Shown here piece after piece: positions 27,982-36,659 of a stretch of DNA of 48,799 nucleotides. Source of the DNA: Sulfurimonas crateris. Lineage in GTDB: Bacteria; Campylobacterota; Campylobacteria; Campylobacterales; Sulfurimonadaceae. A program made the translations under genes and the position numbers. Each line of letters starts with the position of its first letter. Within the stretch, counting starts at the first letter, position 1. The notes under the pieces are model-generated. The model was not told the DNA's origin, did no database searches, and saw nothing but the letters and a program-made list of their open reading frames with translations. The stretch lies in NCBI GenBank assembly GCA_945883795.1, contig CAMCYC010000014.1, forward strand, positions 1-48,799. Reading direction: 5' to 3'.

Positions 27982-28032
27982 AAATCAAAATTAAATCCCT
28001 ATTCACATCAACTAAAATAAAAGGTTCAAAGA

Positions 28033-29541
28033 ATGAAAATGGTTGCATGTGCCACCTATGAAGGGATAAATGCAAATGTAGTTCATGTTGAATCAACACT
28101 CACAAAAGGGTTACCCTCTTTTTCTGTCGTTGGCATGGCAAGCACTGCCATTACAGAAGCAAAAGAGCGTGTGAAATCTGCACTTTTAAGCAACGACTTT
28201 TCTTTTCCTCCCAAACGAATAACTATTAATTTATCTCCCAGTGATGTTAAAAAAGAGGGAAGTCAGTTTGATTTAAGTATTGCACTTTTGATTGCACTGG
28301 ATTCTATCTCTGATGATTTAGGCGAGTGGTTTGTTTTTGGAGAGTTAGGGCTTGATGGAAGTGTTAAAGAAAATATACAGCTATATCCACTTGTTTTGTC
28401 ACTTGCCAATCAAAAACTAATAAAAAAAGTGATAGTTCCCCATGAGAGTCTGAGCAAACTCTCAAAAATTCCAAATGTAGAATTTTACGGTGTAAAATCA
28501 CTTAGCGAAGCTATAGAGCTTCTTAAAAATCAAGAGATAGCTCAACCGAGTATAAAGCAAAGTAAAATAGAATCTCCAAGTTATCTTATTGATGCTGTAG
28601 AGTATTATTTCTTAGAAACTTATGAAGAAGATTTTTTGGATGTCAAAGGGCAAGAGGTTGCAAAAAGAGCTGCGCTTATCAGTGCCGCAGGATTTCACAA
28701 CATACTTTTTGAGGGAAGTCCAGGGTGTGGCAAAAGCATGATAGCCAAACGCCTGAGATATATTTTACCGCCACTTACAAATGATGAAATTTTAGACATA
28801 GCAAAACTTCAAGTGCTTGAAGGGTATGAACCAGATTTTAAACCTTTAAGAAATTATCAAAGTCCACACCATACATCTACACAGGCAAGTATTTTTGGTG
28901 GTGGAAGTAGTCGAGCAAAAATAGGGGAAGTTGGTTTGGCTCATGGCGGAATTTTGATGTTTGATGAACTACCACATTTCGCAAAAACCGTTTTAGAAGC
29001 ACTTCGAGAACCGATGCAAGATAATAAAATACGAATTTCAAGAGTAAACTCAAAAATAGAATATCCTGCTGAATTTTTATTTGTAGGTGCTATGAACCCT
29101 TGTCCATGTGGGAATTTGCTCAATGCCAATCTTGAATGCCGTTGTAGTGAACTTGAAATCCAAAGATATAAAAATAGACTCTCAGAACCATTTTTGGATA
29201 GAGTAGATTTGCATGTCGTTATGCAAAATGTAGATGTCAAAGACAAAGCGAGTCTGAGCTCACAAGAGATGCATGCAAAGGTGATTGAGGTGCATAAAAT
29301 CATCAAAAATAGAGGTCAAAAAAACTTCAATGCTAAACTCACAGACTCCGAAATAGAAAAGTTTTGTATCCTCAGCGATGAAAGTAAAATTACTTTAGAT
29401 ATGGCAATACAACGGTTTACACTCTCCTTTAGAAGTATCAAAAAACTTCAAAAAGTTGCTCGAACAATTGCTGATTTGGATAGAAGTGAGTTGATAGAAA
29501 AAAAACATCTCTTAGAAGCATTGAGTTATCGCAGACGCTAA
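28033..29541 (+). CDS. comM: ComM/YifB-type Mg chelatase-like AAA ATPase
   Basis: Hexameric helicase that promotes branch migration during natural transformation. The N-terminal Lon-protease-like fold is at residues about 5-165 (GLPSFSVVGMA, RITINLSPSDVKKEGSQFDL), the Walker A motif is EGSPGCGKSM, Walker B is GGILMFDELPHF, and the sensor and zinc-finger segment is GAMNPCPCGNLLNANLECRC. The YRRR end is typical. Together with recA it points to a transformation capacity, though no competence pilus genes are in the window. Confidence 0.94.
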   Translation: MKMVACATYEGINANVVHVESTLTKGLPSFSVVGMASTAITEAKERVKSALLSNDFSFPPKRITINLSPSDVKKEGSQFDLSIALLIALDSISDDLGEWFVFGELGLDGSVKENIQLYPLVLSLANQKLIKKVIVPHESLSKLSKIPNVEFYGVKSLSEAIELLKNQEIAQPSIKQSKIESPSYLIDAVEYYFLETYEEDFLDVKGQEVAKRAALISAAGFHNILFEGSPGCGKSMIAKRLRYILPPLTNDEILDIAKLQVLEGYEPDFKPLRNYQSPHHTSTQASIFGGGSSRAKIGEVGLAHGGILMFDELPHFAKTVLEALREPMQDNKIRISRVNSKIEYPAEFLFVGAMNPCPCGNLLNANLECRCSELEIQRYKNRLSEPFLDRVDLHVVMQNVDVKDKASLSSQEMHAKVIEVHKIIKNRGQKNFNAKLTDSEIEKFCILSDESKITLDMAIQRFTLSFRSIKKLQKVARTIADLDRSELIEKKHLLEALSYRRR

Positions 29542-29608
29542 CCAATATTATATTACTTTAAGAAATGATTGATATGATTTCATTTAATATAAATCAAAAG
29601 GAATAATT

Positions 29609-29896
29609 GTGAAAATCATAAATTTAGAAACATTAAAAACAAAATTAGTTGTAATTAAAGACTCTTTTACATCAGTAGAAGGGATAAAAAAATTTGAATT
29701 GTCAGAAATAAAAGAAACACCTTACAATCGAATGATTGCAAGTGCGTTTTGGATGGCGAGTAAACTTCCAGTAGGTGGTAAAATAGCGGCGAAAGTGCTT
29801 AAAGATAGCGATTTAGAAAATAAATCAAAAAACTTTGCTAATAAATTTTTTAATCCATTCTATCTTGTTACAAAATTAACTACTATAAAAAAATAA
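29609..29896 (+). CDS. Small hypothetical protein
   Basis: The 95-residue protein starts at a GTG preceded by AAAGGAATAATT. I recognise no family. It is basic with a helical middle (RMIASAFWMASKLPVGGKIAAKVL) that may be amphipathic or weakly membrane-seeking. It follows comM by 68 bp and converges on the molybdopterin operon with two bases between stops. Codon use resembles its neighbours, so I consider it a real gene. Confidence 0.6.
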   Translation: MKIINLETLKTKLVVIKDSFTSVEGIKKFELSEIKETPYNRMIASAFWMASKLPVGGKIAAKVLKDSDLENKSKNFANKFFNPFYLVTKLTTIKK

Positions 29897-29898
29897 TC

Positions 29899-30444
29899 TT
29901 ACACACTCGCATTTATTGCGAGTTGTGCCATCTTTAGCATATATTTTTCTACACTCTCTTTTGCTTCAATTACTTTTTTTAACTCATTTATAAAATAAAT
30001 TTTTGTTCTCTCATCTGCAATATTAAATGAATATAATACCCATTCAACATTAAGTTGAATTTTTTCACTTTTATGCGTTACTTCAAATGTACGATAAAGA
30101 TTAATTGCACTTTGGCTTATTAAATCTAATACTTCGAGATAAAATGGATTTACATTGTAATTTACTAATACTTCTAAATCTTTTAGTGGAATAGAAGCAT
30201 CAATATCTTCAAGCTCATTTTGACCAATAATCAAAGCTTCACCTATTACAATTTGTTCCCCTATAAAATAAGGCTTTTTTTTGAGTGATAGCGCATTTGC
30301 ATCAGCATGTATCATGTGATGATGCAAACTTGCCATGTCATCTATCAAAATAGAAGTAAAAAAAGTGTAAAGTGTGTTTGCTTTAAAATCTAAATTTAAC
30401 TCTTGTATGGTTTGTGTTAATGGGTTTATTGATATTGCTCTCAT
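29899..30444 (-). CDS. Conserved-looking hypothetical protein at the end of the molybdopterin operon
   Basis: I do not recognise this 181-residue protein. It is mostly acidic, with a mixed alpha/beta N-terminal half (RAISINPLTQTIQELN, GEQIVIGEALIIGQ) weakly like DUF3846-type domains, and a helical C-terminus (KKVIEAKESVEKYMLKMAQ). It starts right after the moeA stop, so it is co-transcribed with moaD-moaE-moeA. A 7-bp hairpin (29905-29923) lies in its last codons, and a T-run follows on the minus strand, making a possible terminator. Confidence 0.6.
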   Translation of the reverse strand: MRAISINPLTQTIQELNLDFKANTLYTFFTSILIDDMASLHHHMIHADANALSLKKKPYFIGEQIVIGEALIIGQNELEDIDASIPLKDLEVLVNYNVNPFYLEVLDLISQSAINLYRTFEVTHKSEKIQLNVEWVLYSFNIADERTKIYFINELKKVIEAKESVEKYMLKMAQLAINASV

Positions 30445-31656
30445 TTAAAAATTCTCCAAAAGAATAACATTGACTTGTGTGCCTTTATCCAAATTATTGT
30501 CCTCTTCGCCTGTAATCATCAAAGCGCTATTATTTAAAAGATTAGTTAAAATTGCTGAACTTCCAATTTTTTTGCTCTCAAAATCTACAAAAAAAGCACC
30601 CTCTTCTACTCTTACATTACATGCAGTAAATTCTGTAAGTTTGCTCCGTTTTTTGAAATCTTCACTTAGTTCTGCTTCTATAATAGTATACGCTTTTTCC
30701 CGCCCTAACATTTTTGCTATAAGAGGAAGCACATAAAGTATCGCTGTTACTGTTGAAGAATACGCAAATCCTGGAAGTGCTAAAATAAATTTATTTCCTT
30801 TTTGTGCTACTAAAATATGTTTGCCTGGTTTTATTGCAACACCTTTAAAAATTATTTGTGCATCAAGAATTGGAATGATATCTTTTACAAAATCATAATC
30901 TCCCACACTTACACCACCTGTACTTACAACAATGTCCGCAGAGGATAAAGCATTTTCAAAGATTTGCATGATTGACTTTTTATTGTCGCCAACCGTTCCT
31001 AGTTGTATAACCTCAGCACCAGCGGATTCAAAAAGAGCACCAAGCGTATAATTGTTTGAACTTCTAATTTGCGCAGGATTATCACTTGCAACACCCAAAT
31101 CTAAAATTTCACTCCCCGTAGCAATCACGGCAATACGAGGACGCAAGGCAACTTTTATCATCACATGATTGAGTCCAGCTAAAACACCTATCTCTGCAAA
31201 TCCTATCTTTGTCCCTTTTTTTATTAAGACATCACCAGCTTTATATCCCTCCGCAACGGGGCGAACAGAAGAGCCAAAAGAGACTTTTTCTTTTATAATT
31301 ATTTTGCCATCTTCCACACTTACATTTTCTATAGGAATAAGCGTATCACTCCCAAGAGGCATTTTTGAACCTGTAAAAGTTTTAATACATTGCCCTAAAG
31401 ATATAGCTCTTTTTTCATCATGTCCAGCGGGATTTATCCCTAAAATTTTTATACTCTCTTTGTCCAAATCAGCATGCAAAATAGCATATCCATCCATGGA
31501 TGCTGTAGGAAATTGTGGGTCATTATATTTTGCCACAATATCTTCTGCCAAAATTCGCCCAAGTGAAATATTCAGAGGAACATTTTCACTTCTTGAGCTA
31601 TTTACTTCTAACTGTTCAAACATATTTTGACTTGTTTCATAAGACAATAATTTCAT
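30445..31656 (-). CDS. moeA: Molybdopterin molybdenumtransferase
   Basis: Inserts molybdate into adenylylated molybdopterin. The 403 residues show the MoeA signatures: FPTASMDGYAI (conserved catalytic Asp), GSKMPLGSDTLIPIE, the MPT-binding VVSTGGVSVGDYDFVKD and KPGKHILVAQKGNKFILALPG. Molybdopterin-using enzymes (formate, nitrate or sulfur oxidoreductases) are common in this phylum but not present here. Its start overlaps moaE by 4 bp. Confidence 0.96.
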   Translation of the reverse strand: MKLLSYETSQNMFEQLEVNSSRSENVPLNISLGRILAEDIVAKYNDPQFPTASMDGYAILHADLDKESIKILGINPAGHDEKRAISLGQCIKTFTGSKMPLGSDTLIPIENVSVEDGKIIIKEKVSFGSSVRPVAEGYKAGDVLIKKGTKIGFAEIGVLAGLNHVMIKVALRPRIAVIATGSEILDLGVASDNPAQIRSSNNYTLGALFESAGAEVIQLGTVGDNKKSIMQIFENALSSADIVVSTGGVSVGDYDFVKDIIPILDAQIIFKGVAIKPGKHILVAQKGNKFILALPGFAYSSTVTAILYVLPLIAKMLGREKAYTIIEAELSEDFKKRSKLTEFTACNVRVEEGAFFVDFESKKIGSSAILTNLLNNSALMITGEEDNNLDKGTQVNVILLENF

Positions 31657-32099
31657 TTTTTGACTCCTAAAATTCCACTTCCATTTAAAGCGGTCGACCT
31701 ATCACTTGCATAGATTCTTTTGCCATTTTTGAGGTCATATTTCCAAATTGGTGCAGATGCCTTGAAATCTTCAACAAAGGCATCAATAAATTCTAATGCT
31801 ACTCTGCGTTTTGGAGAAAAAACTGCTGCGATATAAGAAGACTCATGGAGCATAACATCACCACGACTGTGTGCCATTTTGATAATTGCACCTTTTTCTT
31901 TGGCTTTTTGCTCCCATGTGATAAACCAACTTTTCAAGATTGGTTCATAAATATCAAAACTTAACCCCTCAATTTGCGATTCATCTCGAACTGTTCCCAC
32001 AAAAGGGATATAAGCACCATAATTGCTTGAAGCTTCTGCTTCATACCAAGTTTTTAAAATATTCGGCACATCAAGTGCGCCATCATACAAATATAGCAC
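31653..32099 (-). CDS. moaE: Molybdopterin synthase catalytic subunit
   Basis: Large subunit of MPT synthase, adding sulfur from the MoaD thiocarboxylate to cyclic pyranopterin. Motifs are FVGTVRDESQIEGL, the HSRGDVMLHESS strand, and KRRVALEFIDAFVEDFKASAPIWKYD with the catalytic Lys near its end. 148 residues. It overlaps moeA by 4 bp and follows moaD by 3 bp. Confidence 0.95.
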   Translation of the reverse strand: MLYLYDGALDVPNILKTWYEAEASSNYGAYIPFVGTVRDESQIEGLSFDIYEPILKSWFITWEQKAKEKGAIIKMAHSRGDVMLHESSYIAAVFSPKRRVALEFIDAFVEDFKASAPIWKYDLKNGKRIYASDRSTALNGSGILGVKK

Positions 32100-32102
32100 T
32101 TC

Positions 32103-32324
32103 TTAGCCTCCACAAACAGGTGGTAATAAAGAGATTTTATCGTTTTCTTTGAGCTCAAAATCCAAAGAGCGTACAAGTGTGTCATTTACTGCAACTGCTG
32201 AATTTTCAAGCCACTGAGCCAATTCTTCATCTTTTTGTAAAATATCTGCTAATTGTTTTAAATTTGTTATCTCTAACTCTAATGGTTCTTTTTGAATAGG
32301 ACCTAGAAATTCTACTTTTACCAA
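32103..32324 (-). CDS. moaD: Molybdopterin synthase sulfur carrier subunit
   Basis: Ubiquitin-like carrier whose C-terminal Gly-Gly receives the sulfur. The sequence ends LLPPVCGG, as required. The frame opens with a GTG at 32333, but that codon overlaps the AAAGG ribosome binding site, so I prefer the TTG at 32324 (reading VKVEFLGPIQ after the start). It is the first gene of the moaD-moaE-moeA run and is divergent from mqnA. Confidence 0.9.
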   Translation of the reverse strand: MVKVEFLGPIQKEPLELEITNLKQLADILQKDEELAQWLENSAVAVNDTLVRSLDFELKENDKISLLPPVCGG

Positions 32325-32421
32325 AATAAACACCTTTATTATAAAAAAACTTAAAGGGGCGATTATATCAAAATAAGTTAAGCACTGTATAATTTGCTTT
32401 ATAGATTTTTGGGAGATTTGA

Positions 32422-33087
32422 ATGATTTTTGGAAGAATAGGATATTTAAACCTCTTACCTTTTCATGTTTTCATGAAACGATTTATCTCAAATTCAGGGC
32501 AAAAAATGAGTATGAACTATAAAAAAGGGGTACCTTCTAAAATTAACAACGATTTTAGGAGGAGAAAAGTTGATGCTGCATTTATCTCAAGTATTAATGC
32601 TCCAAAATATAAACATGTGAATTTAGGAATTATTGCCAAACAAGAGGTACAAAGTGTTTTAGTAATTCCCAATAAAGAGGATATTAAAGATACGGAATCG
32701 GCAACTTCAAATGTATTAGCTCGTATTTTAAACATCCATGGAGAGGTTCTTATTGGTGATAAAGCACTTAAATATTACTTACAAAATCAGCCTCATATTG
32801 ATTTAGCGCTTGAATGGAATAAAAAGCACAATCTCCCTTTTGTTTTTGCTGTGCTTTGCTATCATAAAGATAAATTACTTTACAAAAAAATACAAACTCT
32901 TTTTTTAAAACAACAGATTAAAATTCCAAGATATATCCTTAAACAAGCATCATTAAGAACAACAATACCAGAACATGCAATACTTGAGTATCTTAAAAAA
33001 ATCTCTTATAAGTTAAATAGCAAAGCAAAATTGGGATTAAAAAAATTTTATAAAGAGGTGAAACTTTCAAAAAATATGCTAAAATAA
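32422..33087 (+). CDS. mqnA: Chorismate dehydratase of the futalosine pathway
   Basis: First step of the futalosine route to menaquinone: chorismate to 3-enolpyruvylbenzoate. GRIGYLNLLPFHVFMKRF at the start and VDAAFISSINA for the ligand pocket fit MqnA of Campylobacterota, which is shorter (221 residues here) than other MqnA. GGGAG precedes the ATG by 7 nt. The C-terminal tail is very Lys-rich. It tells that this organism uses menaquinone. Confidence 0.88.
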   Translation: MIFGRIGYLNLLPFHVFMKRFISNSGQKMSMNYKKGVPSKINNDFRRRKVDAAFISSINAPKYKHVNLGIIAKQEVQSVLVIPNKEDIKDTESATSNVLARILNIHGEVLIGDKALKYYLQNQPHIDLALEWNKKHNLPFVFAVLCYHKDKLLYKKIQTLFLKQQIKIPRYILKQASLRTTIPEHAILEYLKKISYKLNSKAKLGLKKFYKEVKLSKNMLK

Positions 33088-33308
33088 AATCATGCAAATA
33101 GAGAAAATATTCAATTGCTAACTGTTTTTAACGCAACATATAATTTTAGACAATTTTGGAATATGACACAAATAAGCATAAGCGTCTACAGAAATTCCAA
33201 TTGAAATATTTTCTCCCCTCAAAAATGTGAATTTTACGAAATTATCTTAATGAAAGAACGAAATTTCACTAATAATTATTCCATAAAAACCTTCTAAAAA
33301 GAGAAAAA
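33088..33308. other. Intergenic stretch after mqnA
   Basis: AT-rich with stop codons in all frames; no gene, RNA gene or hairpin recognised. It leads into a gene relic, and after that relic a short stretch to 33514 holds the AGTAAAGGA ribosome binding site of the hybrid kinase. Confidence 0.5.
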
Positions 33309-33467
33309 ATGAAAAAAAGCTGATACAAGAAGCAGTTAAAAGATTAAAAAGTCCTGAAAATAAAGCTTTTCATGCAATTATGTAGTGCAGATAAACCCAA
33401 AAAAGCCCAAAAAATAGGCTTTAAAATTTTATGTGATAGCGAATTAGGAATTATTCCAAAAATTTAA
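33309..33467 (+). pseudogene. Relic of a small unidentified gene
   Basis: Starting at ATG 33309 there is MKK, then after a poly-A slip (A7 run) the frame reads LIQEAVKRLKSPENKAFHAIM until a TAG. In the next frame SADKPKKAQKIGFKILC, then DSELGIIPKI, continues to a TAA at 33465-33467. Two frame changes of one base would join a coherent 50-residue protein. I do not recognise the family. Chance is possible in so short a stretch, but the amino-acid composition resembles coding sequence. Confidence 0.35.
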
Positions 33468-33514
33468 AAAGCTTATCACTTAATATAAATTTAATGAAGT
33501 AAAGGAATTATTAG

Positions 33515-34627
33515 ATGAACAATAATCAAACTATACTTATCGTAGATGATATCAAAGAAAATATAGATGTACTTCTTAAACTTTTAGGTAAACAAGATGT
33601 TATTCCTGTGTTTGATGGAGTGACTGCAATAGAAATAGCTACACATGAAAAAAATATAGACCTTATACTCCTAGCTGTCGTAATGCCATACATGGATGGT
33701 TTTGAAGTAGCTAAAAAACTCAAAAAAGACCCAAAAACAGTACAAATACCAATTATCTTTTTAACCACTAAAAATAATGAAGAAGATATTCAAAAAGGTT
33801 TTGAATTGGGTGGCGTTGATTACATAACTAAACCATTTAATGCAAATGAACTCCTCTCAAGAGTCAATACGCACTTAAAACTTAGAGCTTATGAAAAGAA
33901 TTTGGAACAACAAACCCAAAAAGCAATTTATGAAGTAAAATTAAAAGAACAAATGCTCTACCAACAATCAAAACAAGCCTCACTTGGAGAACTTTTGATG
34001 CATATCTCACATCAATGGAAACAACCATTAGCTTCACTTGCTTCCATAAATCTTTTAAATAAAATGAAACTAACAAATTCTGAAACACTTGAAAAAGAAC
34101 TCTTATTAAAATCTTGTATAACTTCAGAAGATTTAATTATGTACATGTCTTCAACTATCGAAACTTTTCAGAATTTTTATAAGCCATCCTATCAAAATAG
34201 ATATTTTTTTCTAGAAGAAGCTATTAAAAGTGTTTTATCTATCGTTGAAGCAACCTTTTATTTTAATGACATTACAATACAAATTACATCAGATGAGCAA
34301 AAAAAGACTTATGCAAATGCAAATGAGATTACACAAGTAATTTTTTCTATCCTCAATAATGCAAAAGATATATTTATGATTAGACAAGCGAAAAATCCTG
34401 AAATTCATATATCTATTGGCAACCAAAAAATTTCTATTAGTGATAACGGAGGTGGCATTGATGAAGAGTTGTTTTCCAATATATTTGAACCGTTTAGTAC
34501 TCTACATAACAAAAAAGGGATAGGATTGCATCTAGCAAAAAATTTAATTACAAAAAATAATGGATTAATCACAGCGTCAAATACACAAGAAGGTGCCATT
34601 TTTACAATGGAATTTACACATGGATAA
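33515..34627 (+). CDS. Hybrid histidine kinase with a receiver domain lacking the phosphoacceptor Asp
   Basis: A soluble 370-residue protein with an N-terminal receiver domain (1-120), then a kinase core: coiled coil (EQQTQKAIYEVKLKEQ), H box SHQWKQPLASL, N box QVIFSILNNAKDIF, G1 box DNGGGI and G2 box KKGIGLHLA. The receiver keeps the acidic pair (IVDD) and the Lys (TKPFN), but position 54, where Asp is expected in DLILLxVVMP, is Ala (codon GCT, bases 33674-33676). It cannot be phosphorylated there, so it probably acts as a pseudo-receiver input. The kinase core looks intact. It overlaps the next regulator gene by 8 bp and is its likely donor. Confidence 0.9.
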   Translation: MNNNQTILIVDDIKENIDVLLKLLGKQDVIPVFDGVTAIEIATHEKNIDLILLAVVMPYMDGFEVAKKLKKDPKTVQIPIIFLTTKNNEEDIQKGFELGGVDYITKPFNANELLSRVNTHLKLRAYEKNLEQQTQKAIYEVKLKEQMLYQQSKQASLGELLMHISHQWKQPLASLASINLLNKMKLTNSETLEKELLLKSCITSEDLIMYMSSTIETFQNFYKPSYQNRYFFLEEAIKSVLSIVEATFYFNDITIQITSDEQKKTYANANEITQVIFSILNNAKDIFMIRQAKNPEIHISIGNQKISISDNGGGIDEELFSNIFEPFSTLHNKKGIGLHLAKNLITKNNGLITASNTQEGAIFTMEFTHG

Positions 34628-35306
34628 TTTAAAATCACTTAGTGTTTTATTTTTAGAAGACAATATAGAATTCGCTAAAAATACTGTCGAGTTATTGGAG
34701 ATGTTCTTTTATAAAATCTTTCATGCATCATCTATTAAAAGTAGCTTAGAACTCTATAAAGAGAATCATATAGATCTTATTATTTCAGATATTAAAGTAG
34801 ATGATGGAAATGGTCTTGATTTTATCAGATCAATACGAAATATGAATCTTTTAATACCAATTATAGTCCTAAGTGCCCACAAAGATGAAGATTTTTTATT
34901 AAAAGCCATACCTTTAAATATCACATCATACGAGTTAAAGCCTCTAAATTACAATACCTTTGTAGAACTCTTAAAAAGAATATCCTCAAAGTTTAAAGAT
35001 GTACATGAAATTTTTATTACAAATAATGTCATTTATAATTTTGAAGAAAAAGCTTTATATTTTGATAAAATTAATATCCCACTCACAAAAAAAGAGATTC
35101 TTTTCATGGAACTGATGATAAACAATATGGATAAATTGGTAACAGAAAAAATGATTCAAACCCAAGTATGGGGAAAACACAAGATGAGTGAAGCGGCACT
35201 TAAAAATCTCATCTTTAGATTACGACAAAAAACAGATAAAGATTTTATAAAAAGAGTTCAAAGTATAGGTTACAAACTCAGTTCAAAAGTCTCTATATTT
35301 ACATAA
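34620..35306 (+). CDS. OmpR-type response regulator, partner of the pseudo-receiver kinase
   Basis: The 228-residue protein has a receiver with an acidic pair (LFLEDNIEFA), phosphoacceptor Asp in LIISDIKVDDGNG, Ser in VLSAHKD and Lys in ELKPLNY, and a winged-helix domain (PLTKKEILFMELMI, EAALKNLIFRLRQK). I use the ATG at 34620 inside the kinase's last codons; an in-frame upstream codon lies further inside the kinase gene. No terminator separates it from the convergent TolC-like gene, which ends 7 bp away. Targets may include the adjacent exporter or the pst genes; that is inference. Confidence 0.9.
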   Translation: MDNLKSLSVLFLEDNIEFAKNTVELLEMFFYKIFHASSIKSSLELYKENHIDLIISDIKVDDGNGLDFIRSIRNMNLLIPIIVLSAHKDEDFLLKAIPLNITSYELKPLNYNTFVELLKRISSKFKDVHEIFITNNVIYNFEEKALYFDKINIPLTKKEILFMELMINNMDKLVTEKMIQTQVWGKHKMSEAALKNLIFRLRQKTDKDFIKRVQSIGYKLSSKVSIFT

Positions 35307-35312
35307 AAGAAG

Positions 35313-36659
35313 TTAAAAGATGGAATCTGCTACATCACGCTTAAGAGCTAAAGATAATTGTTGATATTGTAATTGGTACTCTAAAAGTTTTATTTTTAGA
35401 TTCAATGTTGCTATTTCACGCTGATTGAGGAGGAATAAATTACTAATTCCTAAAATATATCTTTTTTCCTCTGCCTTTTCTAGACGCTCTAATAACACTA
35501 TCTCTTCTTGAGAAAATTGGATAGTCGTTTGAAGCATATTTAATTTTGTGAAATTATTAATAATTTCAGTTTTTAAATTTTGAGAGAAAATATCAATTTT
35601 GGCTTGTAAAGATTTTTTCTTTGTTTGCACTAATTTACTTTTCCCCTCATATTGATTTTGCTGTAAAGCAAAGTTCATATCAAAAGTAACTTTATATCCA
35701 TCTTCGTTATACTTAAAGTCATGTACTCCATAAGTCCCTATCTTAAAAGTTGGATATTGTAATGATTGTATTGCTTTATTTTCTAAAAACAGTTGCTTTT
35801 CTTCTATTTTTAACGCTTTTAAATCAGCTCGCTGTTCAAGTGCTTTTTCAAAGAATTCATCAACTGTTGTGAGAGTTTTTATTGTAATTACTAATGGTTC
35901 TATGTAAAAATTCTCATCAAATAATTCTTGGGATATGCTCAAAAATTTTAAAAGTGTTGTAAGTCCATTTTCATAGAGATTTTTTGATAATAAAAGATAC
36001 TGTTTTGTATTAATTATTTGTTGTTCTATCTCAATTGAAGCAAGTTGTGCAAGAGTACCTGATTTAATTCTTTTTAAGACAAATTTTTCTCGCATTTGAG
36101 TTCGTTTCAATAAATTCTCAACAAGTTTTAAACGAGATTTGTAATAACGAACATTCCAATAAGCTTCCATGACCATAAAATCCAAATCTTGGAGATTGTC
36201 TTGGACACTCTGTTTATTTTTTTCATATTCAAGTTTTGCATTCAAGAGATTGAATTTTGGGGTATTCATATCCAAAAGGAGTGAGGTTGCATCAACATTT
36301 AATCCTATTCTAGCTTCTCCATCGCTTCCTGTTTTAATATTATTATACTCTTGTGTTCCTAGAGATTGTCGCCACCCTGCTTGGAGATTCATTCCATTGA
36401 GTAAAGGTTGATTGAGGCTGATATCACTAAATTCTCCTGTGGTTGTAGGGTAGTTTTTATTGTGATAACTTGCCAGAAGGGTTGTATCATAAAAACCTTG
36501 TGCATAAGTGATTTTATGCAGTGCAGAGTTTTGAGATATTTTGGCATTGATAACATAAGGATTTTCATTTTTCAGAAAATCCTTTAAGTGTTCTGGTTGT
36601 AGCGGTTCTGTTGCAAACATGGGTGTAATAAAAGTAAATAAAAATAAAAGAAAACGCAT
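35313..36659 (-). CDS. TolC-family outer membrane efflux protein
   Basis: Outer membrane channel with a periplasmic helical tunnel. The 448 residues start with a signal peptide (RFLLFLFTFITPMFA) and continue as alternating strands and long helices (YEKNKQSVQDNLQDLDFMVMEAYWNVRYYK; LERLEKAEEKRYILGISNLFLLNQREI) duplicated in two halves as in TolC. It overlaps the HlyD-like gene start by one base, so it is translated from the same operon as the adaptor and the membrane component. Confidence 0.88.
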   Translation of the reverse strand: MRFLLFLFTFITPMFATEPLQPEHLKDFLKNENPYVINAKISQNSALHKITYAQGFYDTTLLASYHNKNYPTTTGEFSDISLNQPLLNGMNLQAGWRQSLGTQEYNNIKTGSDGEARIGLNVDATSLLLDMNTPKFNLLNAKLEYEKNKQSVQDNLQDLDFMVMEAYWNVRYYKSRLKLVENLLKRTQMREKFVLKRIKSGTLAQLASIEIEQQIINTKQYLLLSKNLYENGLTTLLKFLSISQELFDENFYIEPLVITIKTLTTVDEFFEKALEQRADLKALKIEEKQLFLENKAIQSLQYPTFKIGTYGVHDFKYNEDGYKVTFDMNFALQQNQYEGKSKLVQTKKKSLQAKIDIFSQNLKTEIINNFTKLNMLQTTIQFSQEEIVLLERLEKAEEKRYILGISNLFLLNQREIATLNLKIKLLEYQLQYQQLSLALKRDVADSIF

